Under the pieces are notes generated by a model, which saw nothing but the letters and a program-made list of their open reading frames with translations, did no database searches and was not told the DNA's origin. Below, one piece after another: positions 51,143 through 60,610 of a stretch of 64,000 bases of DNA. The number at the start of each line of letters is the position of its first letter. Position 1 is the stretch's first letter. The DNA is from Marinobacter salexigens (lineage in GTDB: Bacteria; Pseudomonadota; Gammaproteobacteria; Pseudomonadales; Oleiphilaceae). The translations under genes and the position numbers were made by a program. Location of the stretch: assembly GCF_018860765.1 (NCBI RefSeq), contig NZ_JAHKPV010000001.1, positions 733,594-797,593 of the forward strand, in the 5' to 3' direction.

Positions 51143-53410
51143 TCAATCGACCATCGCACACTTCACAAGCTCACCGCTGGCCAGCGCCTTTTCCAGCTCT
51201 GCCGCTGGAACAGGGCGACTGATCAAAAAACCTTGAGCTATATTGCACCCCTGCCCCTTGAGAAAGTCCAACTGAGCCTGAGTCTCTACACCCTCGGCAA
51301 CCACCTGCAAGCCCAGATTTTGGGCGAGATTAATCACCGCCCGGGTGATCACAGCATCATCGTGGCGCTCAGTCACCTCCGTGATGAACGAACGGTCTAT
51401 TTTCAGAAGGTCCACGGGGAAGTCTTTCAAATACGCCAGAGAAGAATATCCCACTCCGAAATCATCAATCGCCAGTTGCACCCCTAAGTCATGCAAGCGG
51501 AACAACTGATCCCGATTGTGCTCAATGTTCTGAATGAAAATCTCCTCCGTAAGCTCTACTTCCAAATGATCGGCTGCGATACCCTCGCCATTCAGAGTGT
51601 CGCGTATGTGATCCACCAAATGGTCATTGTCTAATTCCCGCCCAGACAAGTTCACCGCCACTCGAAGATGCTCAAAAGGTGTGCCCTTCCAGGCTGCTAA
51701 TTGACGGCAGGCGGCCATCACCACCCAGTGTCCGATGTCGGTAATTCGGCCATTTTCCTCTGCTAGCGGAATGAACTCTCCCGGCGCCAAGAGGCCTCTG
51801 CGGGGATGCTCCCAGCGGATAAGCGCCTCGACGCTGTTGACCTTGCTACTGTCCAGATTTAGTTGTGGTTGGTAATGCAGCACAAACTCATTGTTGGCAA
51901 GCGCCTGACTCAGGTCCTTTTCCAACTCCAGACGCATGACCTCCCGCTCCTGCATACCCTCGGTATAGAATTGGTAGGTATTGCGGCCCTGATCCTTGGC
52001 CCGGTACAGGGCGATATCGGCATTGCGCAACAGAGTATCTGCGTCCAGGCCGCTATGGGGGTAAACGGCAATGCCGAGGGTTGCGGTAATATTGTGAGTT
52101 TCGTTCTGGACCACGTAAGGCATTTCAAAACACTGTTTTATCTGGCCCAGTAAGTGGATGGTATCGTCAATATCCTCAACATACTGTTGGCAGATCATAA
52201 ACTCGTCACCACCGGAATAGGCTACGGTAACGCACTCGTCACTGAGTTGGTTCAGGCGCCCGGCGACCTGAGCCAACAAGGCATCGCCAAACTGGTGCCC
52301 CAAAGAGTCGTTCAGCATTTGAAAGCGGTCGAGATCCAGCATCACAAATGCCACTTGCCGCTTATGGCGATCCGCAATAGTTAGCGCATGGGCCAGATCT
52401 TCCATAAAAAAGCGACGGTTTGCCAGACCGGTGAGAACGTCGGTGGACTCCAACCGTACCAAGTCTTGCTGTATAGCTTTGCGCTGGGCAATTTCCCCAT
52501 CCAGCACGCGGCGCGTTGCTAGCAAATCCCGATTGCGTTTGAGTGTGAGTTGCAAGAGGAGTGTTGCGATACTGGCCACCAACCCTGTAAAAACAAGTGT
52601 AATGAAGATCCAGCGCGGCCAAGGGCTGGTTTGTTTGCTCACCCATGCCGGTGAAGGCTTAAGTGTTAGCTGCCAGTCCAGAGTTGGTAGGTCGATTGGT
52701 ACGGTGTAGGACATGGAATCGCCGGTACTTTCAAAAACGCTTAATGCATAAATTTGAGCGCCTTTACTTAAGAGTTCAATGCGGAACATTGCCGGTTCCC
52801 GGGTTGCCAGCAGTTCGCTGGCCAGTGTTTCCATCCTAAAGACTGCGGCGATAAAACCATTGTTTTCTGGTCCGGCCCCCACCGGTGCATAGATAACAAC
52901 GCCTTTGCCGCCTTGACGTAGCTCCAGTACGTCGGAAATATCAATGTCGCCCGAAAGCTTCGCAGTTTCGAGAGCCGTTCTACGTTCTTCGTTGAAGGCA
53001 ACGTTGAAGCCAAGGATTGCGTTATTCAGTGAAGGGGGCTCGATCCAGCGGATAATATTGTTTCGGTCGATCCACTCGATCACAGAATAAATGCGATAGT
53101 CTTCTAAATAATTACGTACATCCTTCCGCCATTCGCTTTCCGGAGTCGTAGGATCCACTGCCAGCCGGTCGGCTATTCGTTGGATGGCTCCGGCATGAGC
53201 CAGAAACTCCCGCTCCAGATTGTTGGCCATGAGCTTGGTTTCGTTTTCGAGGTTGGCCTGAATCTGTCCGGTATATTGGTGAATCAGGCCCCAGCGGAGC
53301 CCGGATGCCATGGCAAGAAATAAAAGAAAGATCACCCCTGGAAAGATGGGGTGCAGCAACCGTTTTACCAACGATCCGGTTCTTTGGGGTGATTGTTTCA
53401 ATAAGTGCAC
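51143..53410 (-). CDS. Membrane c-di-GMP enzyme with CHASE, GGDEF and EAL domains
   Basis: 755 residues. Two transmembrane helices flank a periplasmic CHASE-type sensor (about residues 45-260: GAIQRIADRLAV, VIEWIDRNNIIRWIEP, FRIELLSKGAQIYALSV). The GGDEF part has SGGDEF in AYSGGDEFMIC but lacks the upstream RXXD inhibitory site. EAL domain is complete: EALIRWEHP, NLSGRELDND, DDFGVGYSSL, KIDRSFI, AEGVET and GFLISRP. It may make and break c-di-GMP; the balance is unknown. A promoter gap separates it from the small zinc-ribbon protein gene. Confidence 0.93.
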   Translation of the reverse strand: MHLLKQSPQRTGSLVKRLLHPIFPGVIFLLFLAMASGLRWGLIHQYTGQIQANLENETKLMANNLEREFLAHAGAIQRIADRLAVDPTTPESEWRKDVRNYLEDYRIYSVIEWIDRNNIIRWIEPPSLNNAILGFNVAFNEERRTALETAKLSGDIDISDVLELRQGGKGVVIYAPVGAGPENNGFIAAVFRMETLASELLATREPAMFRIELLSKGAQIYALSVFESTGDSMSYTVPIDLPTLDWQLTLKPSPAWVSKQTSPWPRWIFITLVFTGLVASIATLLLQLTLKRNRDLLATRRVLDGEIAQRKAIQQDLVRLESTDVLTGLANRRFFMEDLAHALTIADRHKRQVAFVMLDLDRFQMLNDSLGHQFGDALLAQVAGRLNQLSDECVTVAYSGGDEFMICQQYVEDIDDTIHLLGQIKQCFEMPYVVQNETHNITATLGIAVYPHSGLDADTLLRNADIALYRAKDQGRNTYQFYTEGMQEREVMRLELEKDLSQALANNEFVLHYQPQLNLDSSKVNSVEALIRWEHPRRGLLAPGEFIPLAEENGRITDIGHWVVMAACRQLAAWKGTPFEHLRVAVNLSGRELDNDHLVDHIRDTLNGEGIAADHLEVELTEEIFIQNIEHNRDQLFRLHDLGVQLAIDDFGVGYSSLAYLKDFPVDLLKIDRSFITEVTERHDDAVITRAVINLAQNLGLQVVAEGVETQAQLDFLKGQGCNIAQGFLISRPVPAAELEKALASGELVKCAMVD

Positions 53411-53503
53411 CGTTTACCATTAACCCAACGTATTAGTGTATCGGCTGCGAATAGCAAACAATAAGTCAATTTTCGCTAAAGACACGCCCCATTGCATAGC
53501 AGT

Positions 53504-53941
53504 TCAAGCTCTAGAACTTACTGCGGAGATACCCAATCGCGGGATCTCTTGCTTCGGGCACCTGTCCATCACCACCTTTAGCCCAGCCGCTTCCGCCCGC
53601 CCGGCTCCGGCTTCGTTGATCACGCCAATCTGCAGCCATACCACCGGGATATTGAGCTCTATCGCCTGATCGATTACTGCGTCCGTGCGCTCTGGTGCTA
53701 GAAACAGTTCCACCATATCGACCGGTTCTGGCAAAGAGGCAATGTCGGCGTACACTGTCTCGCCCAGCACTTTTTGACCGGCAAGGCGGGGGTTAACAGG
53801 AATCATCCGGTATCCGTGGTGCTGCATATACTCCATGACCTCGTGAGAGGGCCTGTGGGTTTTCTCGCTGGCGCCCACAAGAGCAATGGTGCGAACGCTT
53901 TCAAGAATGGCGCGCATTTGATCGGGTTGATTGTTGGGCAT
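53504..53941 (-). CDS. YccU-type CoA-binding protein
   Basis: 145-residue Rossmann-like protein. The nucleotide loop is IALVGASEKTHRPSHEVMEYMQ, with GYRMIPVNPRLAGQKVLGETVY and VWLQIGVINEAGAGRAEAAGLKVVMDRCPKQE at the end. It matches the small CoA-binding (succinyl-CoA-synthetase alpha-like) fold of E. coli YccU. The cellular role is unclear. It is the last gene of the folE-folX run, 35 bases from folX, and may be co-transcribed. Confidence 0.92.
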   Translation of the reverse strand: MPNNQPDQMRAILESVRTIALVGASEKTHRPSHEVMEYMQHHGYRMIPVNPRLAGQKVLGETVYADIASLPEPVDMVELFLAPERTDAVIDQAIELNIPVVWLQIGVINEAGAGRAEAAGLKVVMDRCPKQEIPRLGISAVSSRA

Positions 53942-53976
53942 GGTGATGGTCCCTATGGTGCGTTAACGGTATTGAA

Positions 53977-54351
53977 TCAACGGTGCGCCTCAAGACACAC
54001 AGACACAGATTCCGCATAGCGTAACGCGTGGGGCTTGTCGATTTCCACTTGCGCCCACTGCACCGCTCCGTGCTCCATAACGATATTGAGCACCTCGTGA
54101 GTCAGGCGCTCCAGCAGTGCAAAGCGGTTGCCGTCCACGTGACCAATAATCTGCTTGGTAATGGTGCGGTAATTGAGCGCCGCAGTGATCTCGTTACGGT
54201 TAATTGCCTCTGTTGCATCGTAAGTCAGGCATACATTAATGATCACATCCTGCTGGTTGTTTATTTCCTCTTCCTTGATGCCTATGTAGGCACGCAGCAG
54301 CAAATCCTTTATCTGTACTCTTGCCTTGTGGTCGCAGGAAACTTTTGTCAT
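53977..54351 (-). CDS. folX: Dihydroneopterin triphosphate 2'-epimerase FolX
   Basis: 124 residues. RIKDLLLRAYIGIKEEEINNQQDVIINV-like start and ALNYRTITKQIIGHVDGNRFALLERLTHEVL closely match E. coli FolX as I recall it; the end EIDKPHALRYAESVSV is typical. It converts dihydroneopterin triphosphate to the monapterin form. The order folE-folX is common in pseudomonads, where tetrahydromonapterin is the cofactor of phenylalanine hydroxylase. It starts 24 bases after folE. Confidence 0.92.
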   Translation of the reverse strand: MTKVSCDHKARVQIKDLLLRAYIGIKEEEINNQQDVIINVCLTYDATEAINRNEITAALNYRTITKQIIGHVDGNRFALLERLTHEVLNIVMEHGAVQWAQVEIDKPHALRYAESVSVCLEAHR

Positions 54352-54375
54352 GCCGCCTCCAACAGGCTATCGCGA

Positions 54376-54945
54376 TTAGCGATTGCCGCTGATTAAATTG
54401 AAAAACTCTGTGCGTGTTGCTTGAGATTTGCGGAACTGGCCCAGCATCATCGAGGTTTTCATTTTCGAGTTCTGTTTCTCTACACCACGCATCATCATGC
54501 ACATGTGTTGGGCTTCGATGACAACGGCGACACCTTTGGCACCGGTAACGTTCTCAACCGCTTCAGCGATTTGTCGTGTGAGGTTTTCCTGAATCTGCAG
54601 GCGGCGGGCGTACATATCCACAATGCGTGCAAACTTGGACAGGCCCAAAACACGGCCTTGGGGCAGGTAGGCGATGTGACACTTGCCGATAAACGGCAAT
54701 ACGTGGTGCTCGCACATGCTGTAAAGCTCAATGTCTTGCACCACAACCATTTCGTCCATCGTGGATTCAAAGACAGCGTTGTTAACAAGGTCGTTGAGAT
54801 CTTGCTGGTAACCTTGGGTGAGGAACTGCATGGCTTTCGCGGCGCGCATGGGGGTATCCTGCAGACCTTCACGGTTGGTGTCTTCACCCAGCCCGTTGAT
54901 GATGGCGCGGTAGTGCCCCGCGAGGTCGTCAAGGAGTTTGGTCAT
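54376..54945 (-). CDS. folE: GTP cyclohydrolase I
   Basis: First enzyme of folate and pterin synthesis, making dihydroneopterin triphosphate. 189 residues. The zinc ligands are in [19 protein letters not shown] and [16 protein letters not shown], and the GTP-binding segments [26 protein letters not shown] and FLTQGY agree with the family. It is followed by folX, which suggests flow to monapterin. The gap 54946-55155 is presumed promoter space; I see no clear riboswitch there. Confidence 0.96.
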   Translation of the reverse strand: MTKLLDDLAGHYRAIINGLGEDTNREGLQDTPMRAAKAMQFLTQGYQQDLNDLVNNAVFESTMDEMVVVQDIELYSMCEHHVLPFIGKCHIAYLPQGRVLGLSKFARIVDMYARRLQIQENLTRQIAEAVENVTGAKGVAVVIEAQHMCMMMRGVEKQNSKMKTSMMLGQFRKSQATRTEFFNLISGNR

Positions 54946-55155
54946 AGTGATATCCGGTTCTCTTAATGGTGCGGAGGTGGGGTATAAGGGCCAAAGCTTA
55001 AGTGAATTTGCCCTTTATCTCTACGATTTACGACCATAGGCACGGAAAAGACCGCTGACTGATAGTAGTTTAAAGGTCGCTGCTATGCCGTTCTGGTAGG
55101 AGGGGCGGGGTTGTTCTAAAGTCGCAGGCGATGAAGGCGTTATCGGGGACAAGGC

Positions 55156-56079
55156 ATGGACAAGCACAAATCGGGTACTCGGGACCGAGTAGCCTCTGGT
55201 TGCGAGGTGATTGCACTTGAAGAATGGCAACAGGGAGGTAAGTGGTTTACCTACGAGGGCCATGCAATATTCAGCCGTATGGCGGGGCAGGGTGAGCCAC
55301 TGCTCCTGATACATGGGTTTCCCACGGCAAGCTGGGACTGGAATCGGCTATGGCCCATGCTGCTACAGAACAACCATTTGCTGGCTTTGGATATGCTTGG
55401 GTTCGGGTTCTCCGATAAGCCCCGCAAGCACGCTTACAGTATCGAAGACCAATCAGATTTGATGCAAGGGTTGCTGGAAGGGCTTGGGCTCAAATCGATA
55501 CACCTGCTAGCCCATGACTATGGCTGCAGTGTTGCCCAAGAACTGCTGGCCCGTGAACAGGAAGGAGTCTTGCCCTTCGAGATCGCCAGCGTCTGCTTTT
55601 TAAATGGGGCGCTGTTTCCTGAAGTGCACAATCCTCTAATGATTCAGAAGTTACTGCGTAGCCCCTTGGGTGGGTTGCTCGGTAGGGGGTTGACCCGGCG
55701 CAGCTTCGAACGGAGTTTTCTAAAGCTCTTTGGCAGCAAGAACCGACCAAGCCCTCAAGACACAGACGATTTTTGGCATCTGCTAACCTATAATAATGGC
55801 CGCGGTATCTTGCACCAACTTATTCACTTTATGGAGGAGCGCCGGTGCCACCGCCACCGTTGGGTGTCGGCGTTGCAGAATGCCAAACAACCCATGCGCC
55901 TTATTTCAGGCGCCGCAGACCCTGTATCGGGCGCGGCCACGGCCCGGCGTTATCAGGAGTTGATTCCCGAACCCGATGTGGTGCAGTTGATGAATGTCGG
56001 GCACTACCCGCATTTTGAGAGCTCTTGGGAGGTGTTTGCCGCCTACAGGGAGTTTCGCAAGCGCAAAGCGGGACACTAA
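55156..56079 (+). CDS. Alpha/beta hydrolase of the MEST/PEG1-like subfamily
   Basis: 307 residues. The oxyanion region is LIHGFPTASWDWNRLWP, the nucleophile elbow is HLLAHDYGCSVAQELL, and the late acid and base are in SGAADPVSGA and NVGHYPHFE. The segments FLNGALFPEVHNPLMIQKLL and RRCHRHRWVSALQNAKQPMRLI resemble, from memory, the vertebrate imprinted gene product MEST/PEG1. The nucleophile is probably the Asp of HDYG (as in haloalkane dehalogenases and epoxide hydrolases). Substrate unknown. Its 3' end overlaps the convergent GGDEF gene by four bases. Confidence 0.86.
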   Translation: MDKHKSGTRDRVASGCEVIALEEWQQGGKWFTYEGHAIFSRMAGQGEPLLLIHGFPTASWDWNRLWPMLLQNNHLLALDMLGFGFSDKPRKHAYSIEDQSDLMQGLLEGLGLKSIHLLAHDYGCSVAQELLAREQEGVLPFEIASVCFLNGALFPEVHNPLMIQKLLRSPLGGLLGRGLTRRSFERSFLKLFGSKNRPSPQDTDDFWHLLTYNNGRGILHQLIHFMEERRCHRHRWVSALQNAKQPMRLISGAADPVSGAATARRYQELIPEPDVVQLMNVGHYPHFESSWEVFAAYREFRKRKAGH

Positions 56080-57143
56080 CTTGCTACCGGTGTTGGGGGG
56101 GTACCTAAGCTTTGGTGGTCTGATGGCGGTTGGTTGGTGGCGCTGACAACCTGATTGCGCCCGCTTGATTTAGCCTCGTAAAGCGCCTGATCGGCTCGGT
56201 TCAGCCACACAGACCAGGTCTCGCCCTTGCTGACTTCTGCGATACCGGCACTGGCGGTCACTTTAATGTTCTCAAGAAACGGCCGGGCATTGATGCTAGT
56301 CAGCAGTTGGTGTGCAAGAAGGTTGCACTCATGCTGGTTGGTTTCAGGTAACAAGATCATGAACTCTTCACCGCCGACCCGGAACAGTCGATCGCTTTCC
56401 CGAAGACGTTTGCGCAATCTTAGAACCATCTCTTTCAACACCTTGTCGCCCGCGAGGTGTCCCCATTGATCGTTAATGAGCTTAAAGTGATCGAGATCCA
56501 GTAGAATCAGGCTCGACAGCCGTTCATAGCGTTCACGCATCTGGATTTGGCTATTCAGAATATCAGCCAATTGCGATCGGTTGAGGCACCCAGTTAGTGG
56601 GTCGGTGGTTGCCACGCGGCTCAGTTCGTTCTGGAGCTTCCCCACCAGCCAAGCAAAAATCATAGAGAACACGCAAGTAAGGCCTAGCGAAAAGGTAATA
56701 CGCCAGAAATCGGTCTCGGGAAATTTCAGGAAAGAAACCACAGCCATAGTGGTGACAAAAATGATGTTGCTGGCAATGGCTTCCCGTAGAGGCAGCAAGA
56801 AAAAAAGCGCGGATGCCGCCGGGTAAGCCCAGTACAGGCCTGAATGCCCGTTAATAGCTGTTGAATAGGCGGCACTCACAACGGCGAGCAGCGGGAATAG
56901 TCTGCCTTTTAGGAAATAGGTGTCACGCAGTCGCAACAGGGCGATCACAGCAAGTGCGTTAACACAGAAGAGGATTAACAGGCCGGAGAGTAGAAAATGA
57001 TGGTGCTGCCATTGCACTACAACAAGCGGAGCCACGGCAATGAATGCCCACAAGTGCAGGTGGTATACCAGTTGACGTTTGAAACCAAGCACGGCGAGGG
57101 TTGGGTTAGTGGATGAATGCTCGATAGAAGAAAACGTGTTCAC
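56076..57143 (-). CDS. Membrane diguanylate cyclase with a six-helix sensor
   Basis: 355 residues. The N-terminal about 180 residues hold five or six hydrophobic helices with short loops, an integral-membrane sensing unit (MASE-like). The GGDEF domain begins LSRVATTDPLTGCLNRSQLADIL, with the active site FRVGGEEFMIL and the inhibitory RXXD as RESD five residues earlier. Makes c-di-GMP. The third c-di-GMP enzyme of the window. The gap 57144-57348 is promoter space shared with the divergent patatin gene; I see nothing else in it. Confidence 0.92.
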   Translation of the reverse strand: MNTFSSIEHSSTNPTLAVLGFKRQLVYHLHLWAFIAVAPLVVVQWQHHHFLLSGLLILFCVNALAVIALLRLRDTYFLKGRLFPLLAVVSAAYSTAINGHSGLYWAYPAASALFFLLPLREAIASNIIFVTTMAVVSFLKFPETDFWRITFSLGLTCVFSMIFAWLVGKLQNELSRVATTDPLTGCLNRSQLADILNSQIQMRERYERLSSLILLDLDHFKLINDQWGHLAGDKVLKEMVLRLRKRLRESDRLFRVGGEEFMILLPETNQHECNLLAHQLLTSINARPFLENIKVTASAGIAEVSKGETWSVWLNRADQALYEAKSSGRNQVVSATNQPPSDHQSLGTPPTPVAS

Positions 57144-57348
57144 AGAACACTCCAGCTAGGTGTTGTTAAGTCGCCCCGCGTCTGTGACCGGGTCTGTTTC
57201 CGAGTTTAACATGGGTAATCCTTTGTACATCTGAACTGTTTGTTTATTGGTAGTATTAGTGTTGTTCAGTTGGCCCCGTATGACCACTCCGTTAAAATAT
57301 TCTTGTTATCTGGTTATCATTCATGCCGAACCCTGATGGGAAACCCTT

Positions 57349-58431
57349 ATGACCGCCATCCACACTCGCGCTCCCGCACTTACTATCCGGGCGGGTCGAC
57401 GAACCCTGCAGCGGTTACAGGAAAAGCCCCTAACGCCGGATGATGTACACGTAATACCCGGAGCAGCCGGTGGCCCCAAAGCTCTCGGTCTTAGTGGTTT
57501 GGACAAGGCTATTTTCGGTGACTGGCTACCTCGGGTTGAGCAAGAGCGCTCTTTGATCGGTTCGTCTATTGGTAGCTGGCGGTTTGCGGCTATTGCCTCT
57601 TCGGACGACCCGAGTGCCCAACTGACCCGGCTAGCGGAGCTGTATACATCCCAAAGGTTTGCGAAAGGTGTCAGTGCTGCCGACGTAACTCGTCAAAGCA
57701 CTTTGTTTCTCGATGAACTGATCGGTGGGCGGGAGGATTATATCCTTACGCATCCCTGGTATCGCTTGAACGTGGTCGTTGTGCGCAGTTTGGGCATGCT
57801 GGAGCCGGATACTAGAGCCCGGCTAAGCTTTGGTTTGATGACTGCCATCGGAGCCAACGCTGTAGGTCGGCGGCATCTGGGGCGATTTATGGAGCGTGGG
57901 ATACTTCATGACGCCAGACTGAAGGCGCCATTGTCGCCGTTGTCTGACTTTCGCAGCTACGAAGTACCCTTGAGCCGCGAAAACTTGCTGCCTGCCCTTC
58001 TTGCATCTGCATCCATTCCTATGGTGATGTCCGGTGTTCGGGATATTCCGGGGGCCCCGAATGGTATATATCGAGATGGCGGGCTGCTGGACTACCACCT
58101 TGATTTGCCATACGAGCAGCCGGGCGTGGTTCTATACCCGCACTTTACCAACCGCGTGGTACCCGGGTGGTTTGATAAAACGCTGCCTTGGCGCCGTGGA
58201 GATGCAACTCGCTTGCAGGATGTACTGCTAGTGGCACCTTCCACGGACTATCTGGAGCGCCTACCGGACGGCAAGCTGCCAGACCGTAAGGATTTCGAAA
58301 CCTACTTAGGAAATGACAGCGGTCGGGAACGCGCATGGCGCAGAGCCATTGCCGAGAGCGAGCGCCTGGGAGACGAGTTTCTTGAACTGCTAGAAACAGG
58401 CCGTCTGGTGGATGCCCTTCAGCCGTTATGA
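57349..58431 (+). CDS. Patatin-like phospholipase family protein
   Basis: 360 residues. The serine-hydrolase elbow is IGSSIGSWRFA (GXSXG near residue 72), preceded by the glycine-rich oxyanion loop PGAAGGPKALG, and the catalytic Asp is in the DGG of YRDGGLLDYH. This Ser-Asp dyad arrangement defines patatin. There is no signal peptide, so it probably acts in the cytoplasm on phospholipid or lysophospholipid. It is a single gene, convergent with znuB with only 19 bases between. Confidence 0.88.
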   Translation: MTAIHTRAPALTIRAGRRTLQRLQEKPLTPDDVHVIPGAAGGPKALGLSGLDKAIFGDWLPRVEQERSLIGSSIGSWRFAAIASSDDPSAQLTRLAELYTSQRFAKGVSAADVTRQSTLFLDELIGGREDYILTHPWYRLNVVVVRSLGMLEPDTRARLSFGLMTAIGANAVGRRHLGRFMERGILHDARLKAPLSPLSDFRSYEVPLSRENLLPALLASASIPMVMSGVRDIPGAPNGIYRDGGLLDYHLDLPYEQPGVVLYPHFTNRVVPGWFDKTLPWRRGDATRLQDVLLVAPSTDYLERLPDGKLPDRKDFETYLGNDSGRERAWRRAIAESERLGDEFLELLETGRLVDALQPL

Positions 58432-58450
58432 CGGCTGGGCAGCTCGCTGC

Positions 58451-59275
58451 TCAGGCAGAAGGGCGCGCTGATAACTGGCCAGCGCTGCCATAAACGACTA
58501 GAAACGTAGCGAAAGCTGTGACTACAACGGAGGGGCCTGCTGGCGTGTCCAAATGCCACGACAGGCTTAGACCACCTGCCACAGCAATAAATCCGAACAG
58601 GACCGCTAGGGCCGCCATTTGTTCCGGGGTATTGGCCAAGCGGCGTGCCGTGGCTGCCGGAATAATCAGCAATGCGGTAATCAGTAGAACCCCCACCATC
58701 TTCATGGCAACCGCAATCACGATCGCAAACATCAGCATCAACAGCAGGCGCAGGCGCTCGACAGGTATGCCTTCCACCCGGGCCAACTCTTCGTGGATAG
58801 TGCTCATGAGCAAGCCGCGCCAGAGAACGGTTAGCAGCGATAGAATCAAAACAGCACCGCCGTAAATCCACAACAGGTCGTTGCGGGTCATGGCCAGTAG
58901 GTCGCCAAACAAAAGGCCAGTCAGATCGATCCGCACGCTCGGCATAAAGCTGAGTGCAACCAAACCGATGGCCAGAGCGCTGTGGGCGAGAATGCCTAAA
59001 AGTGTGTCGGTTGCGAGTGTTTTGTTGCGAGAGAACAGCATCAAAGCCATGGCCAAAATTACACTGGTAATGATCACCCCGAGATGCAGCGGAACACTGA
59101 TCAAAAAGCTCAGGGCTATTCCCAGTAATGCTGAATGGGCCAGAGTATCTCCGAAATACGCCATTCTTCGCCATACCACAAAACAGCCCAAGGGCCCCGC
59201 GATCAGCGCCACTCCTAGGCCACCAATAAGCGCCCGCCAGAAGAAGTCATTCAGTAGCGTATCAATGATGCTCAT
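58451..59275 (-). CDS. znuB: Zinc ABC transporter permease ZnuB
   Basis: Membrane subunit of the high-affinity zinc importer, 274 residues with about eight helices. The family pieces are VVWRRMAYFGDTLAHSALLGIALSF and MKMVGVLLITALLIIPAATARR. The start at 59275 (MSIIDTLLNDFFWRALIGG) overlaps the end of znuC by 14 bases, showing translational coupling; the longer frame to 59410 is a shadow over znuC. The binding protein ZnuA is not in the window. Confidence 0.94.
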   Translation of the reverse strand: MSIIDTLLNDFFWRALIGGLGVALIAGPLGCFVVWRRMAYFGDTLAHSALLGIALSFLISVPLHLGVIITSVILAMALMLFSRNKTLATDTLLGILAHSALAIGLVALSFMPSVRIDLTGLLFGDLLAMTRNDLLWIYGGAVLILSLLTVLWRGLLMSTIHEELARVEGIPVERLRLLLMLMFAIVIAVAMKMVGVLLITALLIIPAATARRLANTPEQMAALAVLFGFIAVAGGLSLSWHLDTPAGPSVVVTAFATFLVVYGSAGQLSARPSA

Positions 59276-60050
59276 GGCTACACTCCTCATGCCCGGTGGC
59301 TGAATGGGATGTGCCCGAGCCAACAACGTTACCGTGCAGGTCATGACTGTGGTTGTGATGGTGGTGGTACACCGCCAGCGAGTCGGCCACTGGTCGGCCA
59401 AAGGTTTCAATAAACGCCGGGTCGTGCGAGATGTCCGCGGGATAGCCGCTGCAGCATACGTGTTGGTTCAGGCAGATAACCTTGTCGGTAGCAGCCATAA
59501 CCAAATGCAGGTCGTGGGATATCATGATAACGCCACAGTTAAGCTCGTCTCTTAGCTGGCGGATAAGATCGTAAAGCGCGGCTTGACCGTTGATATCAAC
59601 TCCCTGAGCTGGCTCATCAAGCACCAGAAGGTCGGGCTTGCGCACCAAGGCTCTGGCCAGCAGAAGACGCTGTTGCTCGCCCCCGGACAAATGGTGCACC
59701 GATGCTTTGAGTAGATGGCTAACGCCGGTTCTTGCCAGTGCAGACTCACACTCTGCAAGCGACTGGCCACTGAGCAACATAAAACGTTTGACGCTCAGGG
59801 GGAGGGTTGTTTCCAAACTTAAATGTTGGGGCACATACCCGATAGCCAGATTCTGTGCACGCATGATACGACCGCTGGTAGGTACCTGTATGCCCAGAAT
59901 GGTTTTGATCAACGTGGTTTTACCCGCACCGTTGGGGCCGATGATGGTAATGATGTCACCCCGGTGCAGCGATAAATTCACCCGATCAACAACCAAACGG
60001 TCGCCAAACCTCACAGTAAGGTCTTCGATAGCAACCAGAACTTCACTCAT
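59262..60050 (-). CDS. znuC: Zinc ABC transporter ATP-binding subunit ZnuC
   Basis: 262-residue ATPase. Walker A IGPNGAGKTTLIK, signature LSGGEQQRLLLARAL, Walker B LLVLDEPAQGVD and the H-loop VIMISHDLHLVM are all intact. The last 40 residues are His-rich (YHHHHNHSHDLHG, ending ECSHEHH), a likely zinc-holding tail. Its start lies inside the end of zur (eight-base overlap) and its end inside znuB, so zur, znuC and znuB are tightly coupled. Confidence 0.96.
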   Translation of the reverse strand: MSEVLVAIEDLTVRFGDRLVVDRVNLSLHRGDIITIIGPNGAGKTTLIKTILGIQVPTSGRIMRAQNLAIGYVPQHLSLETTLPLSVKRFMLLSGQSLAECESALARTGVSHLLKASVHHLSGGEQQRLLLARALVRKPDLLVLDEPAQGVDINGQAALYDLIRQLRDELNCGVIMISHDLHLVMAATDKVICLNQHVCCSGYPADISHDPAFIETFGRPVADSLAVYHHHHNHSHDLHGNVVGSGTSHSATGHEECSHEHH

Positions 60051-60534
60051 GATGCTGGTTCGCCTGACAACCGGGGCACAGACCTGCTACCTCCAGTGTT
60101 ATTGCTTCGGGTTGAAAGGCTTCAGCTCTGGCGGCATTCTCGATGGCGGTGGTTACAGATGATTCCATCAACTCGAGTACGTTGCCGCAGGCACGGCAGA
60201 TAAGGAACATCCCAGTGTGGTGTTCACCGGCATGAGTGCAGCCAGTGAAAGCGTTGAGGGATGCTATCCGGTGCACCAGACCGTATTGCTGAAGAAAATC
60301 CAGAGCCCGGTAGACCGTTGGTGGCGCAGCGTTATGGCCCTCGGAGGTCAGCTTTGCCAGCACGTCGTAGGCACCGAGCGGCTTGTGGGATTGCCAGATG
60401 AGTTCCAGAACCCGCTCGCGCGTGGGCGTTAGGCGGGCATTCTGTTGTTGGCAAATGGCTCTGGCTTCAGCCAGCGCCTGACTGACACAAGCATCGTGGT
60501 TGTGAGGGCGGTACGGGAGCGCGCGGGAAGGCAT
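60043..60534 (-). CDS. zur: Fur-family zinc uptake regulator Zur
   Basis: 163-residue zinc-sensing repressor. The winged helix is LTPTRERVLELIWQSHKPLGAYDVLAKL. The sensor and structural zinc sites can be seen: FTGCTHAGEHHTGMFLICRACGNV and the C-terminal CPGC. It is the first gene of its own target operon, a feedback arrangement common in gammaproteobacteria. A Zur-type box lies just upstream. Confidence 0.94.
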   Translation of the reverse strand: MPSRALPYRPHNHDACVSQALAEARAICQQQNARLTPTRERVLELIWQSHKPLGAYDVLAKLTSEGHNAAPPTVYRALDFLQQYGLVHRIASLNAFTGCTHAGEHHTGMFLICRACGNVLELMESSVTTAIENAARAEAFQPEAITLEVAGLCPGCQANQHHE

Positions 60535-60554
60535 AATCGGAATCCTGCAAGGTT

Positions 60555-60575
60555 TGCAACATTATAACATTTGCA
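60555..60575. promoter_or_regulatory. Zur box
   Basis: An A/T-rich imperfect inverted repeat with outer arms TGCAA and TTGCA and a core CATTATAACAT, resembling the gammaproteobacterial Zur site (AATGTTATA-type). It lies 21 bases upstream of the zur start and should let Zur repress zur-znuC-znuB when zinc is plentiful. Confidence 0.75.
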
Positions 60576-60610
60576 GGTGCCCAGATGCCAAGACGACAAA
60601 TACCCAGAGT

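Noticed and set aside
54946..55155. Possible riboswitch upstream of folE
   Set aside because: I looked for a THF- or preQ1-like fold and saw only a weak GGGC...GCCC pairing; not enough to claim.
58419..59174. 251-codon minus-strand frame within znuB
   Set aside because: Another frame of the znuB region on the same strand; the ZnuB frame has clear membrane helices and family motifs.
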